Part shown: piece by piece, positions 24,516 to 33,951 of the stretch
How positions within the stretch are numbered: position 1 is the first letter of the stretch
Layout of the letters: every line of letters starts with the position of its first letter
NCBI GenBank assembly: GCA_963712835.1
Contig: CAVQJJ010000002.1
Location: 806,001-870,000 of the forward strand
Direction: 5' to 3'
Length of the DNA: 64,000 nt
DNA from: DATARH01 sp963712835
GTDB lineage: Bacteria; Pseudomonadota; Alphaproteobacteria; ATCC43930; CGMCC-115725
The notes under the pieces: generated by a model
The model's input: only the letters and a program-made list of their open reading frames with translations
Database searches by the model: none
What the model was told of the DNA's origin: nothing
Program-made: the position numbers and the translations under genes

Positions 24516-27314
24516 ATGCCCTTGCCCGCCATCACCAAGCAGCGGGAGATCATCGACCGGCGCGCGCTGACCCTGGCGCTGGCGGCGCTCGCCGCCGACA
24601 CCGCGACCCCCGACCGCGCCCAGGTCCTCCCGCTCGTGCGCGAGGCGATGAACCGCGGCCGTGCGGAAATCCAGGCGCGGTTCGAGGGCGGCGGCAGCGC
24701 CGCGCATTGCGTCGCCGAGCAGTGTTTCCTCGTCGACCAGCTGATCCGCGTGCTGTTCGATTTCATCGCCGAGCATATCTACCCGCTCGCCAACCCGACC
24801 GCGGGCGAAAAACTGGCGGTGGTCGCGGTCGGCGGCTACGGGCGTGGCGAGATGGCGCCCTATTCCGATGTCGACCTGTTGTTCCTCACCCCGTACAAGC
24901 GCACGCCGCACACCGAGCAGGTCGTCGAGTACCTGCTCTATATGCTGTGGGATTTGCGTCTCAAGGTCGGCCATGCGACGCGCTCGATCGACGAATGCCT
25001 GCGCTATGCCAAGACCGACCTGACGATCCGCACCGCCCTGCTCGAAGCGCGTTACCTCTGGGGCGAGCAGCCGCTGTTCACCGAGCTCAAAACCCGCTTC
25101 GACAATGAGATCGCTCGCGGCACCGCGGCGCAGTTCATCGAGCAGAAGCTCGCCGAGCGCGACGCGCGGCACAAGCGGGTCGGCGACAGCCGCTACCAGC
25201 TCGAACCCAACATCAAGGAAGGGAAGGGTGGGCTACGCGACCTGCACACGCTGTTCTGGCTGGGAAAATACATCTACCGCATCGACGACGTGGCGAAGCT
25301 CGTCGACCTCAAGGTGCTGTCGGCGGATGAATCGCAGCGTTTTGCCCGCGCCCAGGAATTCCTGTGGACGGTGCGTTGCCACCTGCACTACCTCGCCGGC
25401 CGCGCCGAGGAGCACCTGACCTTCGACATGCAGACCCGCATCGGCGAGCGCATGGGTTATCGCGAGCACACCGGCAGCCGCGGCGTCGAGCGCTTCATGA
25501 AGCACTATTTCCTGGTCGCCAAGGATGTCGGCGACCTGACCCGCATCTTCTGTGCGATCCTCGAGGTCAACGAGAAGAAAGCCTCGCGCCGGCTCGCCTG
25601 GCTGCGCTGGGGCAGCGGCGTCAGCACGAGGAAAGGCCTCGCCGGCTTTGTGCTCGATGGCGGGCGGCTCAACATCGCGTCAAAGGATTTCTTCAAGGAC
25701 GATCCCGTCGCCCTGTTGCGCATCTTCCATGTCGCGCAGGAGCAGGAGCTCGACATCCACCCGCACGCGCTGCGCGCGGTGACCCGGTCGCTGCGCCTCG
25801 CCAATGCCGAGTTGCGCGAGAACCCCGAGGCCAACCGCCTCTTCCTCGAAATCCTGACCTCGCCAAAGGACCCGGAAATCGCACTGCGGCGAATGAACGA
25901 AGCCGGGCTGTTCGGCCGCTTCATCCCTGATTTCGGCCGTGTCGTCGCGCAGATGCAATACGACATGTACCATGTCTACACGGTCGACGAGCACACCATC
26001 TTCGCGATCGGCATCCTGCACCAGATCGAGGAAGGTGCGCTTAAATCCGAGCTGCCGCTGGTCACCGCGGTGGCGCCGAGCATCCTGTCGCGCCGCGCGC
26101 TCTACCTCGCGGTGATGCTGCACGACATCGCCAAGGGGCGCGGTGGCGACCATTCCGAGCTCGGCGAGAAGGTCGCGCTGAAACTGGGGCCGCGGCTCGG
26201 TCTCACCGACGAGGAGACCGAGACCGTCGCCTGGCTGGTGCGCTGGCACCTGCTGATGAGCAACACCGCCTTTAAGCGCGACCTTACCGACCCGCAGACC
26301 ATCCAGCGCTTTGTCGAGCGCGTGCAGTCGCCGGAGCGGTTGAAGCTCTTGCTCGCGCTGACCGTCGCCGATATCCGTGCTGTCGGCCCCAAGGTGTGGA
26401 ACGGCTGGAAGGCGGCGCTCCTGCGCGAGCTGTTCCACAGCGCGCACGAGCTGATGACCGGCGGCGCCACCGCCGGCGCGCGCAATTCGCGCATCGCCGG
26501 GGCGCAGGACGAGGCGAAGAAACTCCTGCCCGAGTTCAGCGGCCAGGAATTCAACGCCTTTGTCGCCCGCGGCTACCCGTTCTACTGGCTGTCGCTCGAC
26601 GCCGAGACCCACGCCCGCCAAGCCCGCCTGATGCGCGAGGCCGATCGCAGCCTCGCGCCGCTATCGGTCGAGACGCGGATCGAACCTCAGCGCGCCGTGA
26701 CCGAGGTGACGATCTACACCGCCGACCATGCCGGTCTCTTCTCGCGCATCGCCGGGGCGCTCGCGGTCAACGGCTGCAACATCGTCGACGCCAAGATCAT
26801 GACGATGACCAACGGCATGGCGCTCGACACGTTCTGGGTGCAGGACCAGAACGGCGAGCCGGTCGACCGCCCGGACAAGCTCGCCCGCCTCGCGGTCGCG
26901 TTCGAGAACGTGCTGACCGGCGACCTCAAACCGCACCGCGAGTTCGCCCGGCCGCCGGCGATCCAGAGCCGCACCAGCGTCTTCACCGTGCCTCCGCGCG
27001 TGCTGATCGACAACCAGGCGAGCTATTCGCACACGGTGATCGAGGTCAACGGCCGCGACCGGCCGGGCCTGCTGCACGAGCTGACCCGCGAGCTGACCGG
27101 CCTCAAGCTCCAGGTGTCGAGCGCCAAGATTTCGACTTACGGCGAGAAGGTGGTCGACGTGTTCTACGTCAAGAACCTGTTCGGCCATAAGGTCGAACAG
27201 GAAGACCGCCTCGGCGAAATCCGCGCCGCGCTGACCGAGGTGCTCGCCAAGGGCAACCAGCCCCCAACCGCCGCCCCCATCCGCCGCACGAGAGAGCCGG
27301 TGGCGGCGAAATAA
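24516..27314 (+). CDS. glnD: Bifunctional PII uridylyltransferase/uridylyl-removing enzyme
   Basis: A 932-residue glutamine sensor. It uridylylates PII (GlnB) when glutamine is low and removes UMP when glutamine is high, setting NtrB and glutamine synthetase activity. The nucleotidyltransferase motif GGYGRGEMAPYSDVDLLFL is near residue 108. The GlnD linker domain is central. The HD hydrolase domain has HDIAKGRGGDHSELG (near 535). Two C-terminal ACT domains, with ITVYTADHAGLFSRIAGAL-like and RDRPGLLHELTREL motifs, sense glutamine. I start at ATG 24516. An in-frame TTG three codons earlier is weaker. The partners NtrBC are encoded at 41-44 kb. Confidence 0.96.
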   Translation: MPLPAITKQREIIDRRALTLALAALAADTATPDRAQVLPLVREAMNRGRAEIQARFEGGGSAAHCVAEQCFLVDQLIRVLFDFIAEHIYPLANPTAGEKLAVVAVGGYGRGEMAPYSDVDLLFLTPYKRTPHTEQVVEYLLYMLWDLRLKVGHATRSIDECLRYAKTDLTIRTALLEARYLWGEQPLFTELKTRFDNEIARGTAAQFIEQKLAERDARHKRVGDSRYQLEPNIKEGKGGLRDLHTLFWLGKYIYRIDDVAKLVDLKVLSADESQRFARAQEFLWTVRCHLHYLAGRAEEHLTFDMQTRIGERMGYREHTGSRGVERFMKHYFLVAKDVGDLTRIFCAILEVNEKKASRRLAWLRWGSGVSTRKGLAGFVLDGGRLNIASKDFFKDDPVALLRIFHVAQEQELDIHPHALRAVTRSLRLANAELRENPEANRLFLEILTSPKDPEIALRRMNEAGLFGRFIPDFGRVVAQMQYDMYHVYTVDEHTIFAIGILHQIEEGALKSELPLVTAVAPSILSRRALYLAVMLHDIAKGRGGDHSELGEKVALKLGPRLGLTDEETETVAWLVRWHLLMSNTAFKRDLTDPQTIQRFVERVQSPERLKLLLALTVADIRAVGPKVWNGWKAALLRELFHSAHELMTGGATAGARNSRIAGAQDEAKKLLPEFSGQEFNAFVARGYPFYWLSLDAETHARQARLMREADRSLAPLSVETRIEPQRAVTEVTIYTADHAGLFSRIAGALAVNGCNIVDAKIMTMTNGMALDTFWVQDQNGEPVDRPDKLARLAVAFENVLTGDLKPHREFARPPAIQSRTSVFTVPPRVLIDNQASYSHTVIEVNGRDRPGLLHELTRELTGLKLQVSSAKISTYGEKVVDVFYVKNLFGHKVEQEDRLGEIRAALTEVLAKGNQPPTAAPIRRTREPVAAK

Positions 27315-27333
27315 AGTCGAAGGTTAGCTGACC

Positions 27334-27355
27334 GATCTCGCGCCAGCGCGAGATC
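27334..27355 (+). terminator. Perfect hairpin after glnD
   Basis: A 9-bp perfect stem, GATCTCGCG (27334-27342) and CGCGAGATC (27347-27355), closes a CCAG loop 20 bases after the glnD stop. There is no U-run after it, so it may be an RNA-stabilising hairpin or part of the adjoining repeat rather than an intrinsic terminator. Confidence 0.4.
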
Positions 27356-27495
27356 ATCCCGGCCATTGCGAAAGCCCGGACCCAGGGTTGGGCGGCGCTC
27401 GATCTTTAAAAGTGATGTCGCGGCCGTGGCGCCGAGTGGGATAATGCTCGGCGAGTGGAAGCCTGGATCCCGGCTTTCGCTTTCGCCGGATGACG
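27355..27495. repeat. Dispersed palindromic element, type C copy 2
   Basis: A second copy of the element seen at 8439. It has CCCGGACCCAGG, GGGCGGCGCTCGAT, then CTCGGCGAGTGGAAGCCTGGATCCCGG and CGCTTTCGCCGGATGAC at the far end. The middle carries an extra stretch of about 40 bases. It ends directly at GAGGAAA, the ribosome-binding site of kdsA. Confidence 0.6.
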
Positions 27496-27505
27496 AGGAA
27501 AACGT

Positions 27506-28351
27506 ATGCAGCCCCGCTATATCACCGTCGGCAACGTCACCGTCGGCAACGATTTGCCGATGGTCTTCATCCTCGGGCCGAACACGCTGGAGTCGCGGGC
27601 GCACGCCCTCGAAACCAGCGCCGCGCTCAAGGAAATCGCCGAAAAGCTCGGCATTTCGCTGATCTACAAGACCTCTTTCGACAAGGCCAACCGCACCTCG
27701 GTCGGCGGCGAACGCGGCCTCGGCCTCGCGGCGAGCCTGCCGATATTCGCCGAAATCCGCGACAGGACGGGCCTCCCGGTGCTGACCGACATCCACGCAC
27801 CGGAGCAATGCGCGCCGGTCGCCGAGGTCGTCGACATCCTGCAAATCCCCGCCTTTCTGTGCCGCCAGACCGATTTGCTGGTGGCGGCCGGGAAGACTGG
27901 CCGGGTCATCAACATCAAGAAGGGCCAGTTCGTCGCGCCGCATGACATGCATAACGCCGCCGGCAAGGTTGCCTCGACCGGCAATGAGCGGATCATGCTG
28001 TGCGAGCGCGGCTCGATGTTCGGCTACAACAATCTCGTCGTCGATATGCGCGGCCTGCCGGTGATGGCGCGCAGCGGCTATCCCGTCGTCATGGACGCGA
28101 CCCATGCGGTCGCGCAGCCGAGCGCGCAGGGCGACCGCTCAGGCGGCGAGCGCGAATTCGGCCCGGTCCTGGCGCGCGCTGCCGCCGCGATCGGCGTCGC
28201 GGCGATGTTCATCGAGACGCATCGCGACCCCGACAACGCCCCCTGCGAGGGCCAGACAATGCTGCCCCTGAAGGCGCTCCCCGAGCTGCTCGCGGAGCTC
28301 GTCGCACTCGACCACATCGCCAAGGCGCGACCAATCGACACCCTCGGGTAA
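27506..28351 (+). CDS. kdsA: 3-deoxy-8-phosphooctulonate (KDO-8-P) synthase
   Basis: Condenses phosphoenolpyruvate with arabinose-5-phosphate to give KDO-8-phosphate for lipid A core. The 281-residue TIM barrel has GPNTLES. Asn 26 occupies the position that is Asn in metal-independent enzymes such as the E. coli one and Cys in metal-dependent ones, so this is the metal-independent type. Also present are YKTSFDKANRTS and IETHRDPDNAPCEG. GAGGAAA lies ahead of ATG 27506 and comes from the end of the upstream repeat. It is linked to glnD and, further on, eno. Confidence 0.95.
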   Translation: MQPRYITVGNVTVGNDLPMVFILGPNTLESRAHALETSAALKEIAEKLGISLIYKTSFDKANRTSVGGERGLGLAASLPIFAEIRDRTGLPVLTDIHAPEQCAPVAEVVDILQIPAFLCRQTDLLVAAGKTGRVINIKKGQFVAPHDMHNAAGKVASTGNERIMLCERGSMFGYNNLVVDMRGLPVMARSGYPVVMDATHAVAQPSAQGDRSGGEREFGPVLARAAAAIGVAAMFIETHRDPDNAPCEGQTMLPLKALPELLAELVALDHIAKARPIDTLG

Positions 28352-28483
28352 ATCGAGCCAGCTTACACGAAACTTACGGTAGGGGTGTTTTCACAACTGT
28401 AGCCTAGCCCTTTTGGGACATAGACGAGTGCCACGGCGCGTGAACATTCTGTGAGGTGTAGAGGTCACAACACCGCAAACCCC

Positions 28484-29533
28484 ATGAGCAGTTCGCAGAA
28501 GCGCCGATCGTTTCCCGGAATTGGCTGGAGGAGCAGTCGCCCCATCGCCGTGAGCGGCATCAAGTCACTCGACGCTCAACAGGTCCGCCGCATCGTGATG
28601 GAGCGTTGCCGTGGCGCGGGCGGCCCGACCGACCTGACAGTTGAAGGACCGATCTCCCGTAGCAGCGTCTCGAACGTGTTTGTCGGCTCCGGGGACATCT
28701 TTCCCGTACCGGTGGCGATCAAATTGTTCTTCACGCCGCCGTCCGGCGCCGTCGCCAGAAAAGCCGCTCGCACCTACTATGACGCGCTTTGCGAACTTCA
28801 TGCGTCGACGGCAAGCGATGCGGAGTTCAGCGTTGTCGAGCCGCTCGCCATAATCGAAGAGTACGGCATCGTTATAACGGAGTGGATCGTTGGCTTGACC
28901 TTTGCCGAATGGGTGATGCGGTCGTCTCCTGCGGAGGCGACGGAAGGTCTACGAAAGGCGGGTATTTGGTTAGCGCGGCTGCATTGGGCGACCGGGATCT
29001 CATGCGCGCCAATGGATACCGAACCAGCGCTGCAGCGTCTCCTGCTGTCGATGACGGCTCATCCAAGCATCGCCCGGAGCAAGCTTGTTCAAAGAACTTC
29101 AAAGCTGCTGCGGCGGACGGCGCGCAGGCTCGGCGTTGAAGAGGTCGTCTGGTGTCGATCGCACGGCGATTTCAAGCCGGCAAATCTGGTCGTCCGCGAC
29201 GGTCGCCTGTTTGGCATCGATCTGGACCTGGCGTACTTCACCCCCACGGTGCATGACGCCGCCCATTTCCTCAACCATTTGCAGCTCTTGTTTCCCCGGC
29301 TGGGCGGACCTGCCCAGGTTTCAGCATTGATCGCGGCCTTTCGGGAGGGCTATGCCGAGGACGGTCGAATGGCATTGCCCTCGCTGCCTTTGGCCTGGGA
29401 ACGGCTGCGCAACGCCGTCCACCTCTTGCTCCGGCATTGCGAATGGACCTACCCGCCCCGCCGCTGGGTCGGCGGCCTGTTACTATGCTGGTTGGTCAGG
29501 GATCTCGGCCAGGATCTTGCCCGCTTTTTTTGA
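28484..29533 (+). CDS. APH-family phosphotransferase/kinase-like protein
   Basis: A protein of about 349 residues with a protein-kinase-like fold of the aminoglycoside/choline phosphotransferase type. The catalytic loop is SHGDFKPANLVV (Asp about 229) and the metal-binding loop is GIDLDLAYFTP. FPVPVAIKLFF holds the ATP-anchoring Lys. The substrate is unknown and antibiotic resistance should not be assumed. The start is uncertain; ATG 28484 is shown and an in-frame ATG at 28451 is possible. The surrounding DNA is less GC-rich than its neighbours. It separates kdsA and eno, which are often adjacent in related genomes, so it may be an insertion. Confidence 0.7.
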   Translation: MSSSQKRRSFPGIGWRSSRPIAVSGIKSLDAQQVRRIVMERCRGAGGPTDLTVEGPISRSSVSNVFVGSGDIFPVPVAIKLFFTPPSGAVARKAARTYYDALCELHASTASDAEFSVVEPLAIIEEYGIVITEWIVGLTFAEWVMRSSPAEATEGLRKAGIWLARLHWATGISCAPMDTEPALQRLLLSMTAHPSIARSKLVQRTSKLLRRTARRLGVEEVVWCRSHGDFKPANLVVRDGRLFGIDLDLAYFTPTVHDAAHFLNHLQLLFPRLGGPAQVSALIAAFREGYAEDGRMALPSLPLAWERLRNAVHLLLRHCEWTYPPRRWVGGLLLCWLVRDLGQDLARFF

Positions 29534-29544
29534 ACCGTGCCGGC

Positions 29545-29595
29545 GTCTTATAGGGGCAAGGGGTGGCGCCGCATCGGGCCGGTCGCCTATAAGAC
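29545..29595. promoter_or_regulatory. Inverted repeat ahead of eno
   Basis: GTCTTATAGG (29545-29554) and CCTATAAGAC (29586-29595) are perfect 10-bp inverted repeats 31 bases apart, in the 95-base gap before the eno ATG. They could form a stem in RNA or be a pair of operator half-sites. The second half contains TATAAG, which could also act as a -10 box. No function is proven. Confidence 0.35.
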
Positions 29596-29628
29596 CACGC
29601 ATCCCGCATACACTTTGCCTGAGGCTCC

Positions 29629-30903
29629 ATGACTGCCATTGCCGATATCCATGCCCGCGAGATCCTCGACAGCCGCGGCAATCCTACGGTCGAGGTCGAG
29701 GTAACGCTCGACAGCGGCGTGATCGGCCGCGCCGCGGTGCCGTCGGGCGCCTCGACCGGCGCGCATGAGGCGGTCGAGAAGCGTGACGGCGGGCCGCGCT
29801 ATCACGGCCGCGGCGTGCTTGAGGCGGTCGACGCGGTCAACGGCGAGATTTTCGACACGCTCAGCGGCTTCGACGCCGCCGACCAGCTGCGCATCGACCG
29901 GACGCTCATCGAGCTCGACGGCACACCCAACAAGTCGCGGCTTGGCGCCAATGCGGTGCTCGGCGTCAGTCTGGCTTGCGCCAAAGCCTCGGCCGAGGAT
30001 ATCGGACAGCCGCTCTACCGTTATGTCGGCGGCGCGTACGCGCACATCCTCCCGGCGCCGATGATGAACATCGTCAATGGCGGCGTGCACGCCGACAATC
30101 CGATCGATATTCAGGAATTCATGATCATCCCGGTCGGTGCGCCGACCATGTCCGACGCGATCCGCGCCGGCTCGGAAATCTTCCATGCCCTCCGCAGCAA
30201 GCTCCATGATTCCGGCCTCAACACCAATGTCGGCGACGAGGGGGGATTCGCGCCGAACCTCGCTTCGGCCGATGCCGCGCTCGGATTCGTCATGCAGGCG
30301 ATCGAGAGCGCCGGCTACAAGCCGGGCGACGATGTCGTGCTGGCGCTCGACCCGGCCTCGACCGAGTTCTACGAGAACGGAAAATACAATCTCAAAGGCG
30401 AGGGCAGGGTGCTCGATTCGGCCGGCATGGTCGCTTATTACACCGATCTCTGCGCACGCTATCCGATCGTCTCGATCGAGGACGGCATGGCCGAGGACGA
30501 TTGGGAGGGCTGGGCGCATCTGACCCGCGAATTGGGCGCCAAGGTGCAGCTCGTCGGTGACGATCTCTTCGTCACCAACCCGGCGCGTCTTCGCCAAGGA
30601 ATTGAAAAAAAGGTCGCTAACGCCTTGCTGGTAAAGGTCAATCAGATCGGCACCCTGACCGAGACGCTGGAGGCGGTGTCCACGGCCCGCAACGCCGGCT
30701 ACGGCGCGGTGATGTCTCACCGTTCGGGCGAAACCGAGGACACGACAATCGCCGATCTCGCCGTCGCGACCAATTGCGGGCAGATCAAGACCGGCTCTCT
30801 GTCGCGCTCGGACCGGCTCGCCAAATACAACCAGCTCATCCGCATTGAGGAGAGCCTGGGTGGGGTCGGCCGTTACGCCGGCTGCATGGCCTATGCCAAG
30901 TAA
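29629..30903 (+). CDS. eno: Enolase
   Basis: Interconverts 2-phosphoglycerate and phosphoenolpyruvate. The 424-residue protein begins MTAIADIHAREILDSRGNPTVEVEV. Metal and catalytic residues are in VGDEGGFAPNL, SIEDGMAEDDW, VGDDLFVTN and the C-terminal loop VMSHRSGETEDTTIADLAVA. The closing GSLSRSDRLAKYNQLIRIEE is also seen. In many alphaproteobacteria eno is followed, as here, by ftsB and the pdh operon. Confidence 0.97.
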   Translation: MTAIADIHAREILDSRGNPTVEVEVTLDSGVIGRAAVPSGASTGAHEAVEKRDGGPRYHGRGVLEAVDAVNGEIFDTLSGFDAADQLRIDRTLIELDGTPNKSRLGANAVLGVSLACAKASAEDIGQPLYRYVGGAYAHILPAPMMNIVNGGVHADNPIDIQEFMIIPVGAPTMSDAIRAGSEIFHALRSKLHDSGLNTNVGDEGGFAPNLASADAALGFVMQAIESAGYKPGDDVVLALDPASTEFYENGKYNLKGEGRVLDSAGMVAYYTDLCARYPIVSIEDGMAEDDWEGWAHLTRELGAKVQLVGDDLFVTNPARLRQGIEKKVANALLVKVNQIGTLTETLEAVSTARNAGYGAVMSHRSGETEDTTIADLAVATNCGQIKTGSLSRSDRLAKYNQLIRIEESLGGVGRYAGCMAYAK

Positions 30904-30988
30904 CCGCCAAGGGAACTCTTTGCGCGCGAAATCATCGCAGCTTCGCCGCATCGTTGACGCGCGAGTTCTTGCGTGATTCTCTTGGCGG

Positions 30989-31312
30989 ATGATCGTTCTG
31001 CACGAGATGCGGCGTCGTGCGCGTTTTCTTGTCGGCCCGCTTCTGGGCGCGGCGCTTACCTCGTATTTCGTCTATCACACGATCGAGGGCGATCGCGGCT
31101 TGCGCGCCTGGCGTGACATCAACCAGCAGCTCCGCATCGCAAAGGACCAATACGCCACCGTCGAGGCCGAGCGCGACGCGCTTGAGCACAAGGTCGATGG
31201 GCTCAATCCTCACCATGTCGATCCCGATCTGCTCGATCAGCAGATCCGCTCGCAGCTCGAACTCGTCTCGCCCGACGAAGTCATCCTCATGCAGCCGAGC
31301 GCGTCGAACTAG
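30989..31312 (+). CDS. ftsB: FtsB/DivIC-like septum formation initiator
   Basis: A 107-residue single-pass membrane protein. A basic N-terminus precedes a hydrophobic segment (residues about 14-30, FLVGPLLGAALTSYFVYH). After it comes a heptad-rich coiled coil (residues about 40-72) and a C-terminal tail. In the divisome FtsB links FtsL and FtsQ. Alphaproteobacterial versions are called DivIC/FtsB. The gene sits between eno and pdhA. An inverted pair CCGCCAAG (30904-30911) and CTTGGCGG (30981-30988) brackets its leader and ends at the ATG. Confidence 0.8.
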   Translation: MIVLHEMRRRARFLVGPLLGAALTSYFVYHTIEGDRGLRAWRDINQQLRIAKDQYATVEAERDALEHKVDGLNPHHVDPDLLDQQIRSQLELVSPDEVILMQPSASN

Positions 31313-31440
31313 CCAATCCGGCGTTGCGCGAAGCCGGCCCGTAACGCGACAGTTTTTGCCGCCCTGAATTGACGCCCGGCAGGTTGCAAACCGCGCCGTT
31401 TGTCAGCATGTTTAGCGCGCAGTCCCGGAGGAATGCCTTT

Positions 31441-32451
31441 ATGCCATCGAAGCGGTCGGCCACGGCGGTCAAGCTCGCGGAGCCTCCTGTCGCTGCGGCG
31501 ATTTTCAAGCAATTCTTCCAGGAAATGTTGCTGATCCGCCGCTTCGAGGAGCGGGCCAGCCAGATGTACGGAATGCGGCTGATCGGCGGTTTCTGCCACC
31601 TCTATATTGGCCAGGAAGCTGTCGTCGTCGGCATGCAGGCGGCGCTCAAGGAAGGCGACACCACCGTCACCACCTATCGCGATCACGGCCATATGCTGGC
31701 CTGCGGCATGGACCCGAAAGGGGTGATGGCCGAGCTGACCGGCCGGCGCGGGGGCTATTCGCACGGCAAGGGCGGCTCGATGCATATGTTCAGCCGCGAG
31801 AACAATTTCTTCGGCGGTCACGGCATCGTCGGCGCCTCCGTGCCGATCGGCACGGGGCTGGCCTTCTCCCATCGCTACCGCAATGACGGCTTCATCACCG
31901 CTTGCTATTTCGGCGACGGCGCGATCAACCAGGGCCAAGTCGCCGAAAGCTTCAACATGGCCTCGCTGTGGAAGCTGCCGATCGTCTACGTGATCGAGAA
32001 CAACCGCTACGGCATGGGCACGTCGATCAGCCGCGCCTCGGCGCGCACCGATCTGTTCCATCGCGGCATCGCCTATGGCATTCCTGGCGAGCAGGTCGAC
32101 GGTATGGATGTCGCCGCGGTCTATGAGGCGGCGCAGAGCGCGGCCGAGCACGCCCGTTCCGGTCAGGGGCCGATCATCCTCGAGATGCTGACCTACCGCT
32201 ATCGCGGTCACTCGATGTCCGACCCGGCCAAGTATCGGACCAAGGAAGAAGTCGACAAGATGCGCTCGGAACACGACCCAATCGATCACCTGCGCCAACG
32301 GCTGCTCGGCGAGCACATGGCCACGGAGAACGAGATCAAGGAGATCGAGGCCAAGACGCGTCAGACCGTCGCCGAGGCGGCGCAGTTCGCGCAGGATTGC
32401 CCCGAGCCCGATCCGAGCGAGCTGTGGACCGATGTGCTGGCCGATGCCTGA
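31441..32451 (+). CDS. pdhA: Pyruvate dehydrogenase E1 component, alpha subunit
   Basis: A 336-residue ThDP-dependent E1-alpha of the pyruvate dehydrogenase complex. Motifs are YIGQEAVVVGMQAAL, RDHGHMLACGMDP, GRRGGYSHGKGGSMHMFS and the ThDP-binding GDGAINQGQVAESFNMASLWKLPIVYVIENN. The YRYRGHSMSDPAKYRTKEE loop carries the Ser region phosphorylated in mitochondrial homologues. I chose ATG 31441 because GGAGGA lies 8 bases before it. An earlier in-frame start adds 24 unconserved residues. Confidence 0.96.
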   Translation: MPSKRSATAVKLAEPPVAAAIFKQFFQEMLLIRRFEERASQMYGMRLIGGFCHLYIGQEAVVVGMQAALKEGDTTVTTYRDHGHMLACGMDPKGVMAELTGRRGGYSHGKGGSMHMFSRENNFFGGHGIVGASVPIGTGLAFSHRYRNDGFITACYFGDGAINQGQVAESFNMASLWKLPIVYVIENNRYGMGTSISRASARTDLFHRGIAYGIPGEQVDGMDVAAVYEAAQSAAEHARSGQGPIILEMLTYRYRGHSMSDPAKYRTKEEVDKMRSEHDPIDHLRQRLLGEHMATENEIKEIEAKTRQTVAEAAQFAQDCPEPDPSELWTDVLADA

Positions 32452-32464
32452 GCACAATCATTTC

Positions 32465-32546
32465 ATCGTCATTCCCGCGAAAGCGGGAACCCAGGGCAAG
32501 CGATGGGGCGGTTGCCCCTGGACCCCCGCCTTCGCGGGGGCGACGA
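32465..32546. repeat. Dispersed palindromic element, type A copy 3
   Basis: An element of about 82 bp in the pdhA-pdhB gap. The left hairpin CCCGCGAAAGCGGG is followed by AACCCAGGG. The right arm is CCCCTGGACCCCCGCC with TTCGCGGGGGCGACGA. The gap is otherwise only about 30 bases, so the element occupies nearly the whole intergenic space inside the operon. Confidence 0.85.
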
Positions 32547-32565
32547 GTGAGTATAGGTCTCGGAA

Positions 32566-33950
<1,385 letters not shown>

Positions 33951-33951
<1 letters not shown>

